A DNA stretch of 48,099 bases from assembly GCA_015228975.1 (NCBI GenBank), contig JADGCN010000015.1, forward strand, positions 1-48,099, given 5' to 3'. This stretch comes from Magnetococcales bacterium. GTDB lineage: Bacteria > Pseudomonadota > Magnetococcia > Magnetococcales > UBA8363. Numbering within the stretch: position 1 is the first letter of the stretch; the number at the start of each line of letters is the position of its first letter. The position numbers and the translations under genes are program-made. Below, piece by piece: positions 18,927 to 27,489 of the stretch. The notes under the pieces are model-generated. The model saw only the letters and a program-made list of their open reading frames with translations. It searched no databases and was not told the DNA's origin.

Positions 18927-19235
18927 ATGGCCAAGGTTCATCTGACTGTTGACAGGGATCGGGATGTGCATATCACAATTGTCGGTCCCCTCAATCATAC
19001 AACGTGGTCGTCAATCCGGCGGGAATGCTATGAACTGGAGGACATCAGGTCAGTGTCCATCAATTTGTCCGGGGTGCAATCCATTGATTCGGCTGGTATT
19101 GGCGTGCTTCTTATGATTCGAGAATGCGCGGAAAAGAAAAATGGCAAGGTGATGATTACCGGTGCCATGAAGAACCCTAACGTGAACCAAATCGTCAAGT
19201 TGGCTCATCTGGATAAAATTTTTACGATCGAATGA
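18927..19235 (+). CDS. STAS-domain anti-sigma-factor antagonist
   Basis: VSINLSGVQSIDSAGIGVLLMIRECAEKKNGKVMITGAMKNPNVNQIVKLAHLDKIFTIE. Confidence 0.88.
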   Translation: MAKVHLTVDRDRDVHITIVGPLNHTTWSSIRRECYELEDIRSVSINLSGVQSIDSAGIGVLLMIRECAEKKNGKVMITGAMKNPNVNQIVKLAHLDKIFTIE

Positions 19236-19418
19236 ATCTGCTTCGTGAAGGAAAGGGGCGAACAAATCTGGCGGGGATACGCATCGTTGGCGGGTTGCGA
19301 AATCTGGAAACGGGGCGTACTCGCTTGCCGGCATGTGCGAATGCTTTTGGGCAAGCGAGCTTTTCGTCCGATGTTCGGGGTGGACGTCGCCTGAGTTCCG
19401 TTGCAAGGCCGTGCCGTT

Positions 19419-19679
19419 TCAGGAAAGATGCCGGCGGGCCAGGAATTTGTCGAGGGCGCTTGCCATGCGACGTTCCCGGGCCAACAGGCGGACGATATCC
19501 TGGTCAAAACCATCGGCCTCAGCCTCGGTCAGTATGCGGTCAATGTGGTTGCGCGCAGCATCCTGGGCTGCTTGACGGGCGCGCTCAATGCGGTCCACGT
19601 AGCGGTCCAGTTTTTTGGTCGCCGGCGGGGGTGTATTGGGGACGGTAATGCCATGATTGCTGATAGTGTGCAGGGCCAT
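19419..19679 (-). CDS. Small conserved-looking helical protein of unknown function
   Basis: 86-aa ORF, KKLDRYVDRIERARQAAQDAARNHIDRILTEAEADGFDQDIVRLLARERRM; overlapping + ORFs are Arg/Cys-rich and implausible. Confidence 0.55.
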   Translation of the reverse strand: MALHTISNHGITVPNTPPPATKKLDRYVDRIERARQAAQDAARNHIDRILTEAEADGFDQDIVRLLARERRMASALDKFLARRHLS

Positions 19680-20019
19680 GGTATGAGATTCTCCTTGGAT
19701 TGCGTTGTGCTTCCTAAGGCCAGCGTTTGTTTGACTGGCTTGTGTTAGGCGAGATAATGCAAATCAGGTGCCATTCTTGGATGATATTATATAAATAACG
19801 GATTAATATTGAGATATTTTATTTTGTTGTGTCGTTGCTCTGGAAAAAAATGAGTTTGGAATCGTCTCGGCGTGGGGAATTTGACGATTTTTTGTGTCGA
19901 TGATCGGGCATGGATTGGCATCGAGGTGGGGTCGTGAGGGTCCAGCATGGCCTGCTTTGCGTGGCTGCTGGATTGGGTTTCCGAGTACCACTTGAATGGC
20001 TCGGCTAGGGGATGAATCT

Positions 20020-20358
20020 ATGGAAAACATGGCCAGCAAATTGCTGACGGAACTTGGACCTGGAGAAGTTCTGACGTTGACGGGGCCGGGTGTTGTGCAG
20101 GTGAGTGCCGGCAAAACGGTGATGATTGCCAAATCTTCCATGCTGGGAACGGGCGGAATGATTGGTCACTCAGCCGCCAAATTTGCCCTGCCGGCCATGT
20201 CGGCTCATTTCCCGGCCATGGCCATGGGACCGGTCTTTGGTGTTGGTCTGTTGGTGCTGGGGGCCATGTGGTTGGTCAAAACCTGGACAGTGGGTGACAA
20301 ACAGCTTACCGGAGAAGGTGACCATTCCGTGTCAGGCGGTCTTCATTATGTGGAGTGA
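20020..20358 (+). CDS. Small membrane protein, Mms6-like N-terminus
   Basis: LLTELGPGEVLTLTGPGVVQVSAGKTVMIAK resembles LLPGETLTLIGPGKVEFQAAKAAQAAK of the 24802 ORF; C-terminal TM. Confidence 0.55.
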   Translation: MENMASKLLTELGPGEVLTLTGPGVVQVSAGKTVMIAKSSMLGTGGMIGHSAAKFALPAMSAHFPAMAMGPVFGVGLLVLGAMWLVKTWTVGDKQLTGEGDHSVSGGLHYVE

Positions 20359-20479
20359 TTCCTTTACTACGGTTCAGGTGTCTGATATCTATTTCCGGGT
20401 GGTACACTATGATCGTAGCCTGGAATGCGCTACTTTAAAAATCAATGGTTGGTATTACTATCAATAATGGAGAAGTCTC

Positions 20480-21496
20480 ATGGCTGGTACCGAACCGATG
20501 CTGTTTGCAGTGGAGGGGGCGCGGCAGGCGGCGCAGTTGAGTACCCTGTCTGGAAAATCCTTTGTCGTTGGTCAAGTCTCATCAGCGGGTACCGGGCTCA
20601 CCGGCAACTGGTTGTTTTTGCAACCGGCTGGCGAAGTTGGTGCCGCTGCTGCCAAAAAGACGGTTGCCATTAAACTGGAGGGGGCCAGACAAATGGCGAG
20701 CCTCAGCTCACTCACCGGTAAGACCGTGATGGTAGGCAAGGCACCCGTAACAGTGGGTGGGGCCTGCCACTGGTTGGCGTTGAATCCGGTGACCGGAAGT
20801 GCGGTTGCGGGTGGTGTGGCGACTCCCGGCACTGCGGCGGGGCTGACCATGCTCAAGCTGGAGGGCGGAAGGCAGGCTGTGCAAATGAGTGGTATGGCCG
20901 GGAAAACGTTTACGGTTATCCCGTCGCCAGTGATGGGGGCCAAGGGTGCGGATTGGGTCTTCATGCAACCGGCGGGTGGCGGAAAGATTGTTGCCCTTAA
21001 GGTTCAGGCCAACGCTGGCAGCGTGACCTCTTCGTCTTTGGTGGGGAAAAGTTTTATGGTCGGTAAGGCACCGGTCATGGCTGGTAAGGGTGGGGCATCG
21101 TGGCTCATGCTCAAACCGGCTACTGCGGGTATGACCCTGGTCAAAGGGGGCGGTGGAGCCTGCGTGGCGGCTGTCGGGGGTGGTGCGGCGGCCGGGTGTC
21201 CCGTGGCCACGGCTCAGACGGTTGCTTTGACGACACCGGCGGCCTCAGTGGCTCCGGTTGCGGTCGCGGGCAAAACCGGTACCGTGGTTGGCAAGGCCGC
21301 TTTGGCCAAGACCGCTGGTGGCGGCGTGATCTGGAAGGGGACGGGGATGGGGTTGGGAGTTGGTCTCGGTCTCGGTGCCTGGGGTCCGGCAATACTGTTG
21401 GGCGCTGCCGTGACGGGTGTTGGGGTCTACAGTTATTTAAAGCGGCGTAAAGAGGCCGAGGTTGACGGCGATGCGGTGGAGGCGGCTACTGCGTGA
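20480..21496 (+). CDS. mamD: MamD/Mms7-like LG-rich magnetosome membrane protein with ~4 internal repeats
   Basis: Internal repeats (EGARQAAQLSTLSGKSFVVG / EGARQMASLSSLTGKTVMVG / EGGRQAVQMSGMAGKTFTV / SSSLVGKSFMVG) and C-terminal GMGLGVGLGLGAWGPAILLGAAVTGVGVYSYLKRRKE. Confidence 0.75.
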   Translation: MAGTEPMLFAVEGARQAAQLSTLSGKSFVVGQVSSAGTGLTGNWLFLQPAGEVGAAAAKKTVAIKLEGARQMASLSSLTGKTVMVGKAPVTVGGACHWLALNPVTGSAVAGGVATPGTAAGLTMLKLEGGRQAVQMSGMAGKTFTVIPSPVMGAKGADWVFMQPAGGGKIVALKVQANAGSVTSSSLVGKSFMVGKAPVMAGKGGASWLMLKPATAGMTLVKGGGGACVAAVGGGAAAGCPVATAQTVALTTPAASVAPVAVAGKTGTVVGKAALAKTAGGGVIWKGTGMGLGVGLGLGAWGPAILLGAAVTGVGVYSYLKRRKEAEVDGDAVEAATA

Positions 21497-21562
21497 CATT
21501 TTGGTAAGTGATGGCTGTGAAGCCTGACGTGTAAGGGTAAAGCGGCGTCTTCAAGGAAAATC

Positions 21563-21595
21563 AACCCGGCCAGGTCGTTGCCTGACCGGGTTTTT
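21563..21595 (+). terminator. Rho-independent terminator after mamD-like gene
   Basis: AACCCGGCCAGG-tcgttg-CCTGACCGGGTT followed by TTT. Confidence 0.75.
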
Positions 21596-21601
21596 CCATT
21601 T

Positions 21602-22504
21602 GTGAGGGTGACGGTGGGGCGAAAGTTGAGCTGTGGTGATTGTGTGATGAAATCGGTGCGGCTGGATTTGGCCGTAGCCGCTGGTCAGGCTGTGTTCAAT
21701 GGTGCCCTCGGTTCTTTGGCAGGGAGCGTGGCCCTGCATGCCTTTGCGTTGCAATTTTTGGGTGATTTGTTGGGCAAAAGTGTGAATTATCTGGGCATTC
21801 GCGCATCCATCCGACCTGCGGATGCCGACTTTCCCTATGGTTATGGCAAGATACAATTTTTGACGGCCTTGTTCGTCGGTTTGGTGTTGCTGGTCGGGTC
21901 GATCTCTTTCATGTACTACAATATCATTCATCTGCATGAAGGAAAGGTTACAGCCCCTTCGGGGTTGGCAATTGTCGGAACGCTTTTGACCGGGTCGGTT
22001 TGCGAGGTGATGCACCGGTACATGTCCTGTGTGGGGCGAGAAAATAATAATTTGGTCATTACGGCGGCGGCCTGGGACAATCGTAACGATGCCTTGTCGG
22101 CGTTGGCAATCCTGTTGGGGGTGGTTGCGGCTTGGTTGGGGATGACCTGGGCCGATCATCTGGTGGCATTGGTTGTCTCTTTGTTGGTGATGCGGGCTGG
22201 TCTCATGATTGTGACCGACGCGGTCAAAGGATTGTTGGATGCTCGTGCCCCGGAACATATCCTGAAGGAGGTCGAGGATATTGTTGATTTCCTCCCGGAG
22301 GTTCGATGCAAGAAAAGTTTACGTGGGAGGAGGTTGGGGGATACCTGGGAACTGGATATTGTTTTGGGTGTTGATCAGGGGCTTTCCGTTACCCAATTGC
22401 ACCATTTGGAATCCAATTTGATTAAACAAATTTATCAGCAAATATCGCATATTGGTCATGTTCACGTCAGCTTCATTCCAAATTCAGAGGGTGATGCGGT
22501 TTGA
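21602..22504 (+). CDS. CDF cation transporter paralog (third CDF, MamB-like)
   Basis: LSCGDC N-terminal CxxC; MHRYMSCVGRENNNLVITAAAWDNRNDALSA closely resembles MamB MYRYQSCVGRENNSPAIIANAWDNRSDAISS. Confidence 0.8.
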   Translation: MRVTVGRKLSCGDCVMKSVRLDLAVAAGQAVFNGALGSLAGSVALHAFALQFLGDLLGKSVNYLGIRASIRPADADFPYGYGKIQFLTALFVGLVLLVGSISFMYYNIIHLHEGKVTAPSGLAIVGTLLTGSVCEVMHRYMSCVGRENNNLVITAAAWDNRNDALSALAILLGVVAAWLGMTWADHLVALVVSLLVMRAGLMIVTDAVKGLLDARAPEHILKEVEDIVDFLPEVRCKKSLRGRRLGDTWELDIVLGVDQGLSVTQLHHLESNLIKQIYQQISHIGHVHVSFIPNSEGDAV

Positions 22505-22556
22505 TGTTTGGCGTTGGGAATAGTGTTCCCGGCATCGGGGGTGATTTGAAACGGTG

Positions 22557-22673
22557 ATGGTTATGGCGAAGCACGTTTGGGTCCTGATAAAGGCTTTGCT
22601 GATTGCCCTGTTGGTTGGATTGGCGGCACGCTTTGTATTGGCTCATTTGTTGGCCTGGACGCGGATGCGTTAG
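22557..22673 (+). CDS. Small single-TM protein (38 aa)
   Basis: Own translation MVMAKHVWVLIKALLIALLVGLAARFVLAHLLAWTRMR*; below the ORF-track length cut-off. Confidence 0.4.
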   Translation: MVMAKHVWVLIKALLIALLVGLAARFVLAHLLAWTRMR

Positions 22674-22748
22674 ATGTGGCTTGGAATGGGCTGGCTTGGA
22701 ATATGCTAATTCTGTGGTGTCAGCCAACTGAATGCAGGGAGTGTGCAT

Positions 22749-22937
22749 ATGATGGAAAAATTGCTATCGGAGCCGTCTACCAACGATGGTCGTGTTGTCG
22801 AAGGGGATCCTCTCAATTTGAGGGGCAGTTATGATGCACCGGCTTTCCAGCGTCTGGGTCGCAAACTGGGTAGTGAGATTCCGTTTGAACCGCCAGGACG
22901 GGGCACGGGGTCTGGTGTGATGGAGCGCCGTTCCTGA
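22749..22937 (+). CDS. Small soluble protein of unknown function (62 aa)
   Basis: MMEKLLSEPSTNDGRVVEGDPLNLRGSYDAPAFQRLGRKLGSEIPFEPPGRGTGSGVMERRS. Confidence 0.4.
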   Translation: MMEKLLSEPSTNDGRVVEGDPLNLRGSYDAPAFQRLGRKLGSEIPFEPPGRGTGSGVMERRS

Positions 22938-23220
22938 TGTTGCGACTGGTGCCTGAGTGTAATCTGTGAGATTTCGTTTTTGTTTGGATGGTGTCGTTCG
23001 ACTGGGCCACGATGGACCTTGTGGGGTGCCGCGTGGCCTTGTCGTGCGTAGCTTGCGGCATGGCGTGTTGACAGGCTAAAGAGGATTTCGCAACGGTTGG
23101 TTCGGGTGGGTGCGCGATCTCTTGTGTTGTATCATGTGGGTTTGTTGTTATGGTTTTATCTTGTTTATTTTCCTTTTTTGTACTTTTCATATTGACAGAA
23201 GGCTAATGTATGAACTAAGG

Positions 23221-23275
23221 TTCTATTCTATTCTATTCTATTCTATTCTATTCTATTCTATTCTATTCTATTCTA
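23221..23275. repeat. Pentanucleotide microsatellite (TTCTA)11
   Basis: Eleven perfect TTCTA units read directly. Confidence 0.98.
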
Positions 23276-23291
23276 TAATGTATTTATTAAA

Positions 23292-23323
23292 TTGACAATA
23301 TGAACAATTGTTCATGTATAGAT
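23292..23323 (+). promoter_or_regulatory. Putative promoter with palindromic operator TGAACAATTGTTCA
   Basis: TTGACA at 23292-23297, perfect 14-bp palindrome 23301-23314, AT-rich tgtata/tatagat at 23315-23323. Confidence 0.45.
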
Positions 23324-23545
23324 ATTGAACACAGTTACAAGTGCCGTATTTTTTAATATATTTTATTGTCAAAAGTTCTTGCGATTCCAAATCATCATTG
23401 TTAATCTATGTAGCGCTTGAATGATGTTTGCCAAGCGGTTGAAACAGAGATTAAAGTGGCGCGTATTCTGAACCGATCAACAAACAATGTGATCTGGTTG
23501 TGGATAGCGTTCGGAAGTGCGTGATTTGTCTCATGAGAACGGGGG

Positions 23546-24313
23546 TTGAATATGCCAGTAGCTCAAAATACCGTGGTCGTGGCTAACGGGGAACTTGCCA
23601 AACTGACAGGCAAAACGTTCGTCGTTGAAGGAGTCGGGACCAAGAGTGCCGTCATCGTGCCGCTCACCGGGGCGGATGGCAAGGCGATCACCACCGGGCA
23701 AAAGATCATGCTGTCGAAAAATGCCACCATTGAAGGCTTGGCCAAAACGGGTGCTGGTAAAGCGGCGACCGGAGCCAAAACAGCCCAGATGGGTAACATC
23801 GCCGTAGTGGGTAACAAAACGGCGGCTGCCAAGGCCGGAATCGTCCTCCCGAAATTGGTTGAGATTGAAGGGGCCGGTAAACTGGTCGGCACCGGACAGA
23901 CCGTGGGCTTGAATGGCTTGGAAATTCGCGGGGTTCTGCAACCAGGTCCAAACGGAACGGAAGTGTTGTTCCAGGGTGGTGAGGCCAAGCTAACGATTAA
24001 AACGGCTGCCGCCAAAGCCAAGGCGGTCGGGGCTACCGCTCTGACCAAGGGGGCGGGGGCCGCAGGCAAAGGGACAGGCGTGTTGGTCAACCAAGCACCG
24101 ACGGTGGCGGCAGGTTCTGTAGCAGGTTCTATGACAGGCTCCGCTGCCGGTACGACAGCCGCGAAAGCTGCTGCGGCAGGGACCATCTGGAAGGGTACCG
24201 GACTGAGTTTGGGTTTGGGGCTCGGCCTGGGTGCCTGGGGTCCGGTCCTGTTGGTGGGTGCCGTTGCGGCAGCCGGTGTGGGTGTCTACAGCTACATGAA
24301 ACGTAAGGCCTGA
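23546..24313 (+). CDS. MamD/Mms6-family LG-rich magnetosome protein
   Basis: LTGKTFVV repeats; Ala/Lys-rich middle; GTIWKGTGLSLGLGLGLGAWGPVLLVGAVAAAGVGVYSYMKRKA. Confidence 0.72.
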   Translation: MNMPVAQNTVVVANGELAKLTGKTFVVEGVGTKSAVIVPLTGADGKAITTGQKIMLSKNATIEGLAKTGAGKAATGAKTAQMGNIAVVGNKTAAAKAGIVLPKLVEIEGAGKLVGTGQTVGLNGLEIRGVLQPGPNGTEVLFQGGEAKLTIKTAAAKAKAVGATALTKGAGAAGKGTGVLVNQAPTVAAGSVAGSMTGSAAGTTAAKAAAAGTIWKGTGLSLGLGLGLGAWGPVLLVGAVAAAGVGVYSYMKRKA

Positions 24314-24437
24314 TCGTTTTGTCTTTTCCCGGGACAGGATGGTGGGACAAGGGGGGGTGGCCTTGGTTGATTTAAGGTTACAGGCTCTCATTGTGGGGTG
24401 TTTCTTAACATACAGGCTTTAACACGTAATAAAAGGG

Positions 24438-24764
24438 ATGTGTTTGATGGATAAAATAAAAAGAAAAGTAGGCCGCAGAAGCCGCGTTATGGCCATCATG
24501 AGTTATCTGGGTATTCTTTGTCTGGTGCCGCTGGTCTTCAGCCGTGACGATGAGTACGTCAGCTTTCATGCCCGTCAGGGTGTTGCCTTGTGGATCTGGG
24601 GAGTCTTGGCCATTCTGGGTCTGTACCTACCAGGGATCGGGCAGGTGTTTTTTAATTTTTCCATCCTGGCGATCACTTTTCTTTCGTTGGTCGGGATGGT
24701 GGCCGTGATTTTTGACCGGGCTTGGCGCCTGCCGTTCGTGTACAATTTGGCTATGAAGTTGTGA
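24438..24764 (+). CDS. mmsF: MmsF/MamF-like (DUF4870-type) membrane protein
   Basis: VMAIMSYLGILCLVPLVFSRDDEYVSFHARQGVALWIWGVLAILGLYLPGIGQVFFNFSILAITFLSLVGMVAVIFDRAWRLPFVYNLAMKL. Confidence 0.82.
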   Translation: MCLMDKIKRKVGRRSRVMAIMSYLGILCLVPLVFSRDDEYVSFHARQGVALWIWGVLAILGLYLPGIGQVFFNFSILAITFLSLVGMVAVIFDRAWRLPFVYNLAMKL

Positions 24765-24801
24765 TTCTTGTCGCCAGAGTACCCTTTCAACATCGGAGTG
24801 A

Positions 24802-25179
24802 TTGATTATGCCAGCCACAACAATGAATGCGGATCTCCTTCCTGGCGAGACCTTGACTTTGATCGGCCCCGGGAAGGTTGAGTTTCAGGCTGCCAAAGCG
24901 GCGCAAGCTGCCAAGGTGGCTAAAGGAGCCACCGTGGCGGGGAAGGGGGTCGTTGGTACCAATGTACAGACGGCTATCGGTGGAATTACCAAGACCGGGA
25001 CGGCGGCGGCTACCTCTACAGCGGTAAAAGCTGGGACGATTTGGACCGGAAAAGGTCTGAGCCTGGGCTTGGGTCTTGGGCTCGGGGCTTGGGGACCGGG
25101 GATCTTGGCCGCAGCAGCGATTGGCAGTTACGTCTATTACCGCAAAAAGAAGGCGATGCGCCTTTGGCCCTTTGCCTGA
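24802..25179 (+). CDS. mms6: Mms6-like LG-rich magnetosome protein
   Basis: Ala/Lys-rich N-terminus; GTIWTGKGLSLGLGLGLGAWGPGILAAAAIGSYVYYRKKKA. Confidence 0.7.
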   Translation: MIMPATTMNADLLPGETLTLIGPGKVEFQAAKAAQAAKVAKGATVAGKGVVGTNVQTAIGGITKTGTAAATSTAVKAGTIWTGKGLSLGLGLGLGAWGPGILAAAAIGSYVYYRKKKAMRLWPFA

Positions 25180-25206
25180 TATCCGGAAAGCCTGATGTTC
25201 ATCAAA

Positions 25207-25248
25207 CGCCGCAATCTCGCGAAGGCTGGGATTGCGGCGTTTTTTTTG
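25207..25248 (+). terminator. Rho-independent terminator after mms6-like gene
   Basis: CGCCGCAATC...GATTGCGGCG followed by TTTTTTTT. Confidence 0.85.
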
Positions 25249-25257
25249 GTTGCGGTT

Positions 25258-25435
25258 TAAACCGCAACCAACGCGGGATACGTAGTTTTCCCGCGTCATT
25301 CCCGCGAAAACGGGAATCCAGAAAGTCAGGGAAAGGTGTGTAGATCCCCCCGATTTAGGCTCTCGGGGGCGGGCTCTGGATCCCCGCTTTCGCGGGGATG
25401 ACAATAACTACACATTCCAAGATAGCTGCGGTTTA
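25258..25435 (-). mobile_element. MITE-like element copy 2
   Basis: TAAACCGCAACCAACGCGGGATACGTAG...GATAGCTGCGGTTTA; reverse orientation relative to copy 1; internal ATTCCCGCGAAAACGGGAAT hairpin. Confidence 0.85.
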
Positions 25436-26230
25436 GGTATAACACACGATACGTTCACCGATGGTCAGCCAACGTTTGATCTCTTTGTCGTGGGGTCGTA
25501 TGGCGGCTGCTTTGCGCCAAGCGTCCATGGCTTTGTTGGTCTGATCCAGTTTGGCGTGGGCAATGCCAAGGTAATAGTGCAAGTGGAACCGATCCGGATG
25601 GGTCAGGGAGGCAGGCGCCAGGACATTGATGGCTTCCTTACGTTTGCCCGATAACAGCAGTGCTTTGCCCAGGAGTGTGGCAACGCCAGCATCGAAGGGA
25701 TGACTGGTTTGCAAGGTCCGTAACAGTTCAATGGCTTCATCAAGGCGTCCAAGGCGGGTATAGGCCAAACCCAGATTCATATCGCAGGCATAGTCATCTT
25801 GCCCCAGTTCCCGGGCGCGTTGCAGGAACTTGACCGCCTTGGCGTAGCGTTTTTGATTGACGTGCTGGATACCAACCCTTTTTTCCAGCGCCCCGGGCAT
25901 CGCATCGCTGTCCTCCTGGGACTGGGGGGTGACAAAATGGATCCCCTTGATGGTGATGGGATTGGCTTGGGCATCAAGTGCCGCCAACAGGCGTTGGGCT
26001 GTTGCCGTCTGCCCCATGAACGTGGGATGGGGGGGGGAGGACTCGCTTGACCCCGCAGGTTCATGGCTGGTGTCGGGTGAGGCAACCGGGGTATGCTTGT
26101 AACATCCTTCAGAACTGGCAATGGGTGCTGCCGTGCCAATGGTGGCGGGATATTCAAAAGCCTGATCGGGCTCGGTAGCCGGGATAGTGGTAAAGGTGAG
26201 GGTTTGGTTGGATGTTGAAAGCTTGTTCAT
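25433..26230 (-). CDS. TPR protein, MamA-like paralog
   Basis: KRYAKAVKFLQRARELGQDDYACDMNLGLAYTRLGRLDEAIELLRTLQ...LGKALLLSGKRKEAINVLAPASL...YLGIAHAKLDQTNKAMDAWRKAAAIRP; its stop codon region lies in the end of MITE copy 2. Confidence 0.75.
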   Translation of the reverse strand: MNKLSTSNQTLTFTTIPATEPDQAFEYPATIGTAAPIASSEGCYKHTPVASPDTSHEPAGSSESSPPHPTFMGQTATAQRLLAALDAQANPITIKGIHFVTPQSQEDSDAMPGALEKRVGIQHVNQKRYAKAVKFLQRARELGQDDYACDMNLGLAYTRLGRLDEAIELLRTLQTSHPFDAGVATLLGKALLLSGKRKEAINVLAPASLTHPDRFHLHYYLGIAHAKLDQTNKAMDAWRKAAAIRPHDKEIKRWLTIGERIVCYT

Positions 26231-26442
26231 GAGTACGGCCTCTTTTTTTTCAAGTAGGTGCTTTTTAAAGGAGTGACCCTGAAGCTCTACTGCAAAAAAG
26301 AGGCCGATTGACGAAAGTCAAGTAATTTCAATAAGTTTCGCTAATATGTCCGGGATTGCGGATCACCATGAGTTCTCGGTTGTTGCCAATTTTCCGCCGC
26401 GGCGGTAACCTTCGTTCGCGGGTGATCCTTTTTTGCGGGGGT

Positions 26443-26640
26443 TCAGAAAAAAGTAAAACGCTTCTTGCGGCTGTAATAATAGCCACCGATGGCCCCGATG
26501 CCGAGAAGGATCCAGGGGTTGACAGCGGCCAGGCTCAACCCCAGGATTTGACCGGAGAGGAGTTTGGCTGGAAACGATTTTGCAGCAACGATCCCTGAGG
26601 CTTTGACCAGGGTGACGGTCGCGGGTTGGTTGGGCACCAT
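26443..26640 (-). CDS. Small (65 aa) Mms6/MamC-like membrane protein
   Basis: MVPNQPATVTLVKASGIVAAKSFPAKLLSGQILGLSLAAVNPWILLGIGAIGGYYYSRKKRFTFF; TM plus basic tail typical of this group. Confidence 0.55.
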   Translation of the reverse strand: MVPNQPATVTLVKASGIVAAKSFPAKLLSGQILGLSLAAVNPWILLGIGAIGGYYYSRKKRFTFF

Positions 26641-26838
26641 GGGTTTCTCCCAGAGTTCATGTGTGATGTTCAGGTGATTGGTTTTGTATACTGGTGGCAC
26701 ACTGTATCGCCAAAATGAGGGGAGGCCAAGAGGAAAAGAACGTGGGGGGGTGCTGATTGTCATGTTTTGCCAGGCGGGGTTGTGATAGCGTGGCGGGATG
26801 GGTCATGGTGATGTTTCTTTGAGGATTGAGGTGATTGT

Positions 26839-27489
26839 ATGCTCCCCTTTTTGCTTCCGATAGGCGTGTTTTCGGCAGTGGGCTATGTGCTTGGGCATCG
26901 GGCGGCCAAAAAGGCGGCCGATAGCGAGGAGCCGATCGGCTCCAAGGAACTGCGGGTGGAAATTGTTCGGGACCATGTGTTTAGCGATGAATCCTTGATA
27001 TTGGCTACCGAAGAGGTCCCTTTGGACAATCGCTTTGGTGATCGGGTGTTGAGCAGTGACAACGAATTCAGCCGTGCGGCCACGGTGGCGTTGGACATTG
27101 ATCGCAGCACGGAGGTTAGCAGTTCCTGGCGCAGTGGTTTTGGCAAAGTGTTTTCCAGTGAAATTTCCGGGGAGTTGTCCCGCTCTTTGGGTGTCAAAAT
27201 TGGCAGTCAGATCCACCGTAGGATTCGGCTCAATTTTTCCGTTTCCCCCCACAAACAGGTGATTTATCGGGTGGTTTGGCGCCAGGAATCGCGGCGTGGT
27301 GAATTTGAGATCATGGTTAACGGCAAACGACGTTTTCGTGTCCCCTACTTGATTACCTATGGGTTGTCGCATTCGGTGGAAAGCATTGAAGACATGAGCA
27401 TGCTCCACCCTTCCGCCGGTAGCGCCCGGGATGTGGTCTCCTCAGGGGATGAGGGAGGAAAACCGGCGGATGGCGGCGTCACCCAATAG
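26839..27489 (+). CDS. Unknown membrane-anchored protein, candidate magnetosome accessory protein
   Basis: N-terminal hydrophobic MLPFLLPIGVFSAVGYVLGHRAAKKA followed by a beta-rich domain. Confidence 0.65.
   Translation: MLPFLLPIGVFSAVGYVLGHRAAKKAADSEEPIGSKELRVEIVRDHVFSDESLILATEEVPLDNRFGDRVLSSDNEFSRAATVALDIDRSTEVSSSWRSGFGKVFSSEISGELSRSLGVKIGSQIHRRIRLNFSVSPHKQVIYRVVWRQESRRGEFEIMVNGKRRFRVPYLITYGLSHSVESIEDMSMLHPSAGSARDVVSSGDEGGKPADGGVTQ

Noticed and set aside
21551-22258. Minus-strand 235-aa His/Gln-rich ORF
   Set aside because: Antisense to a clear CDF transporter; composition of a shadow ORF.
23221-23275. CRISPR or coding repeat at the TTCTA array
   Set aside because: Simple pentanucleotide microsatellite; the overlapping ORF (SILFYSILFYS) has no supporting evidence.
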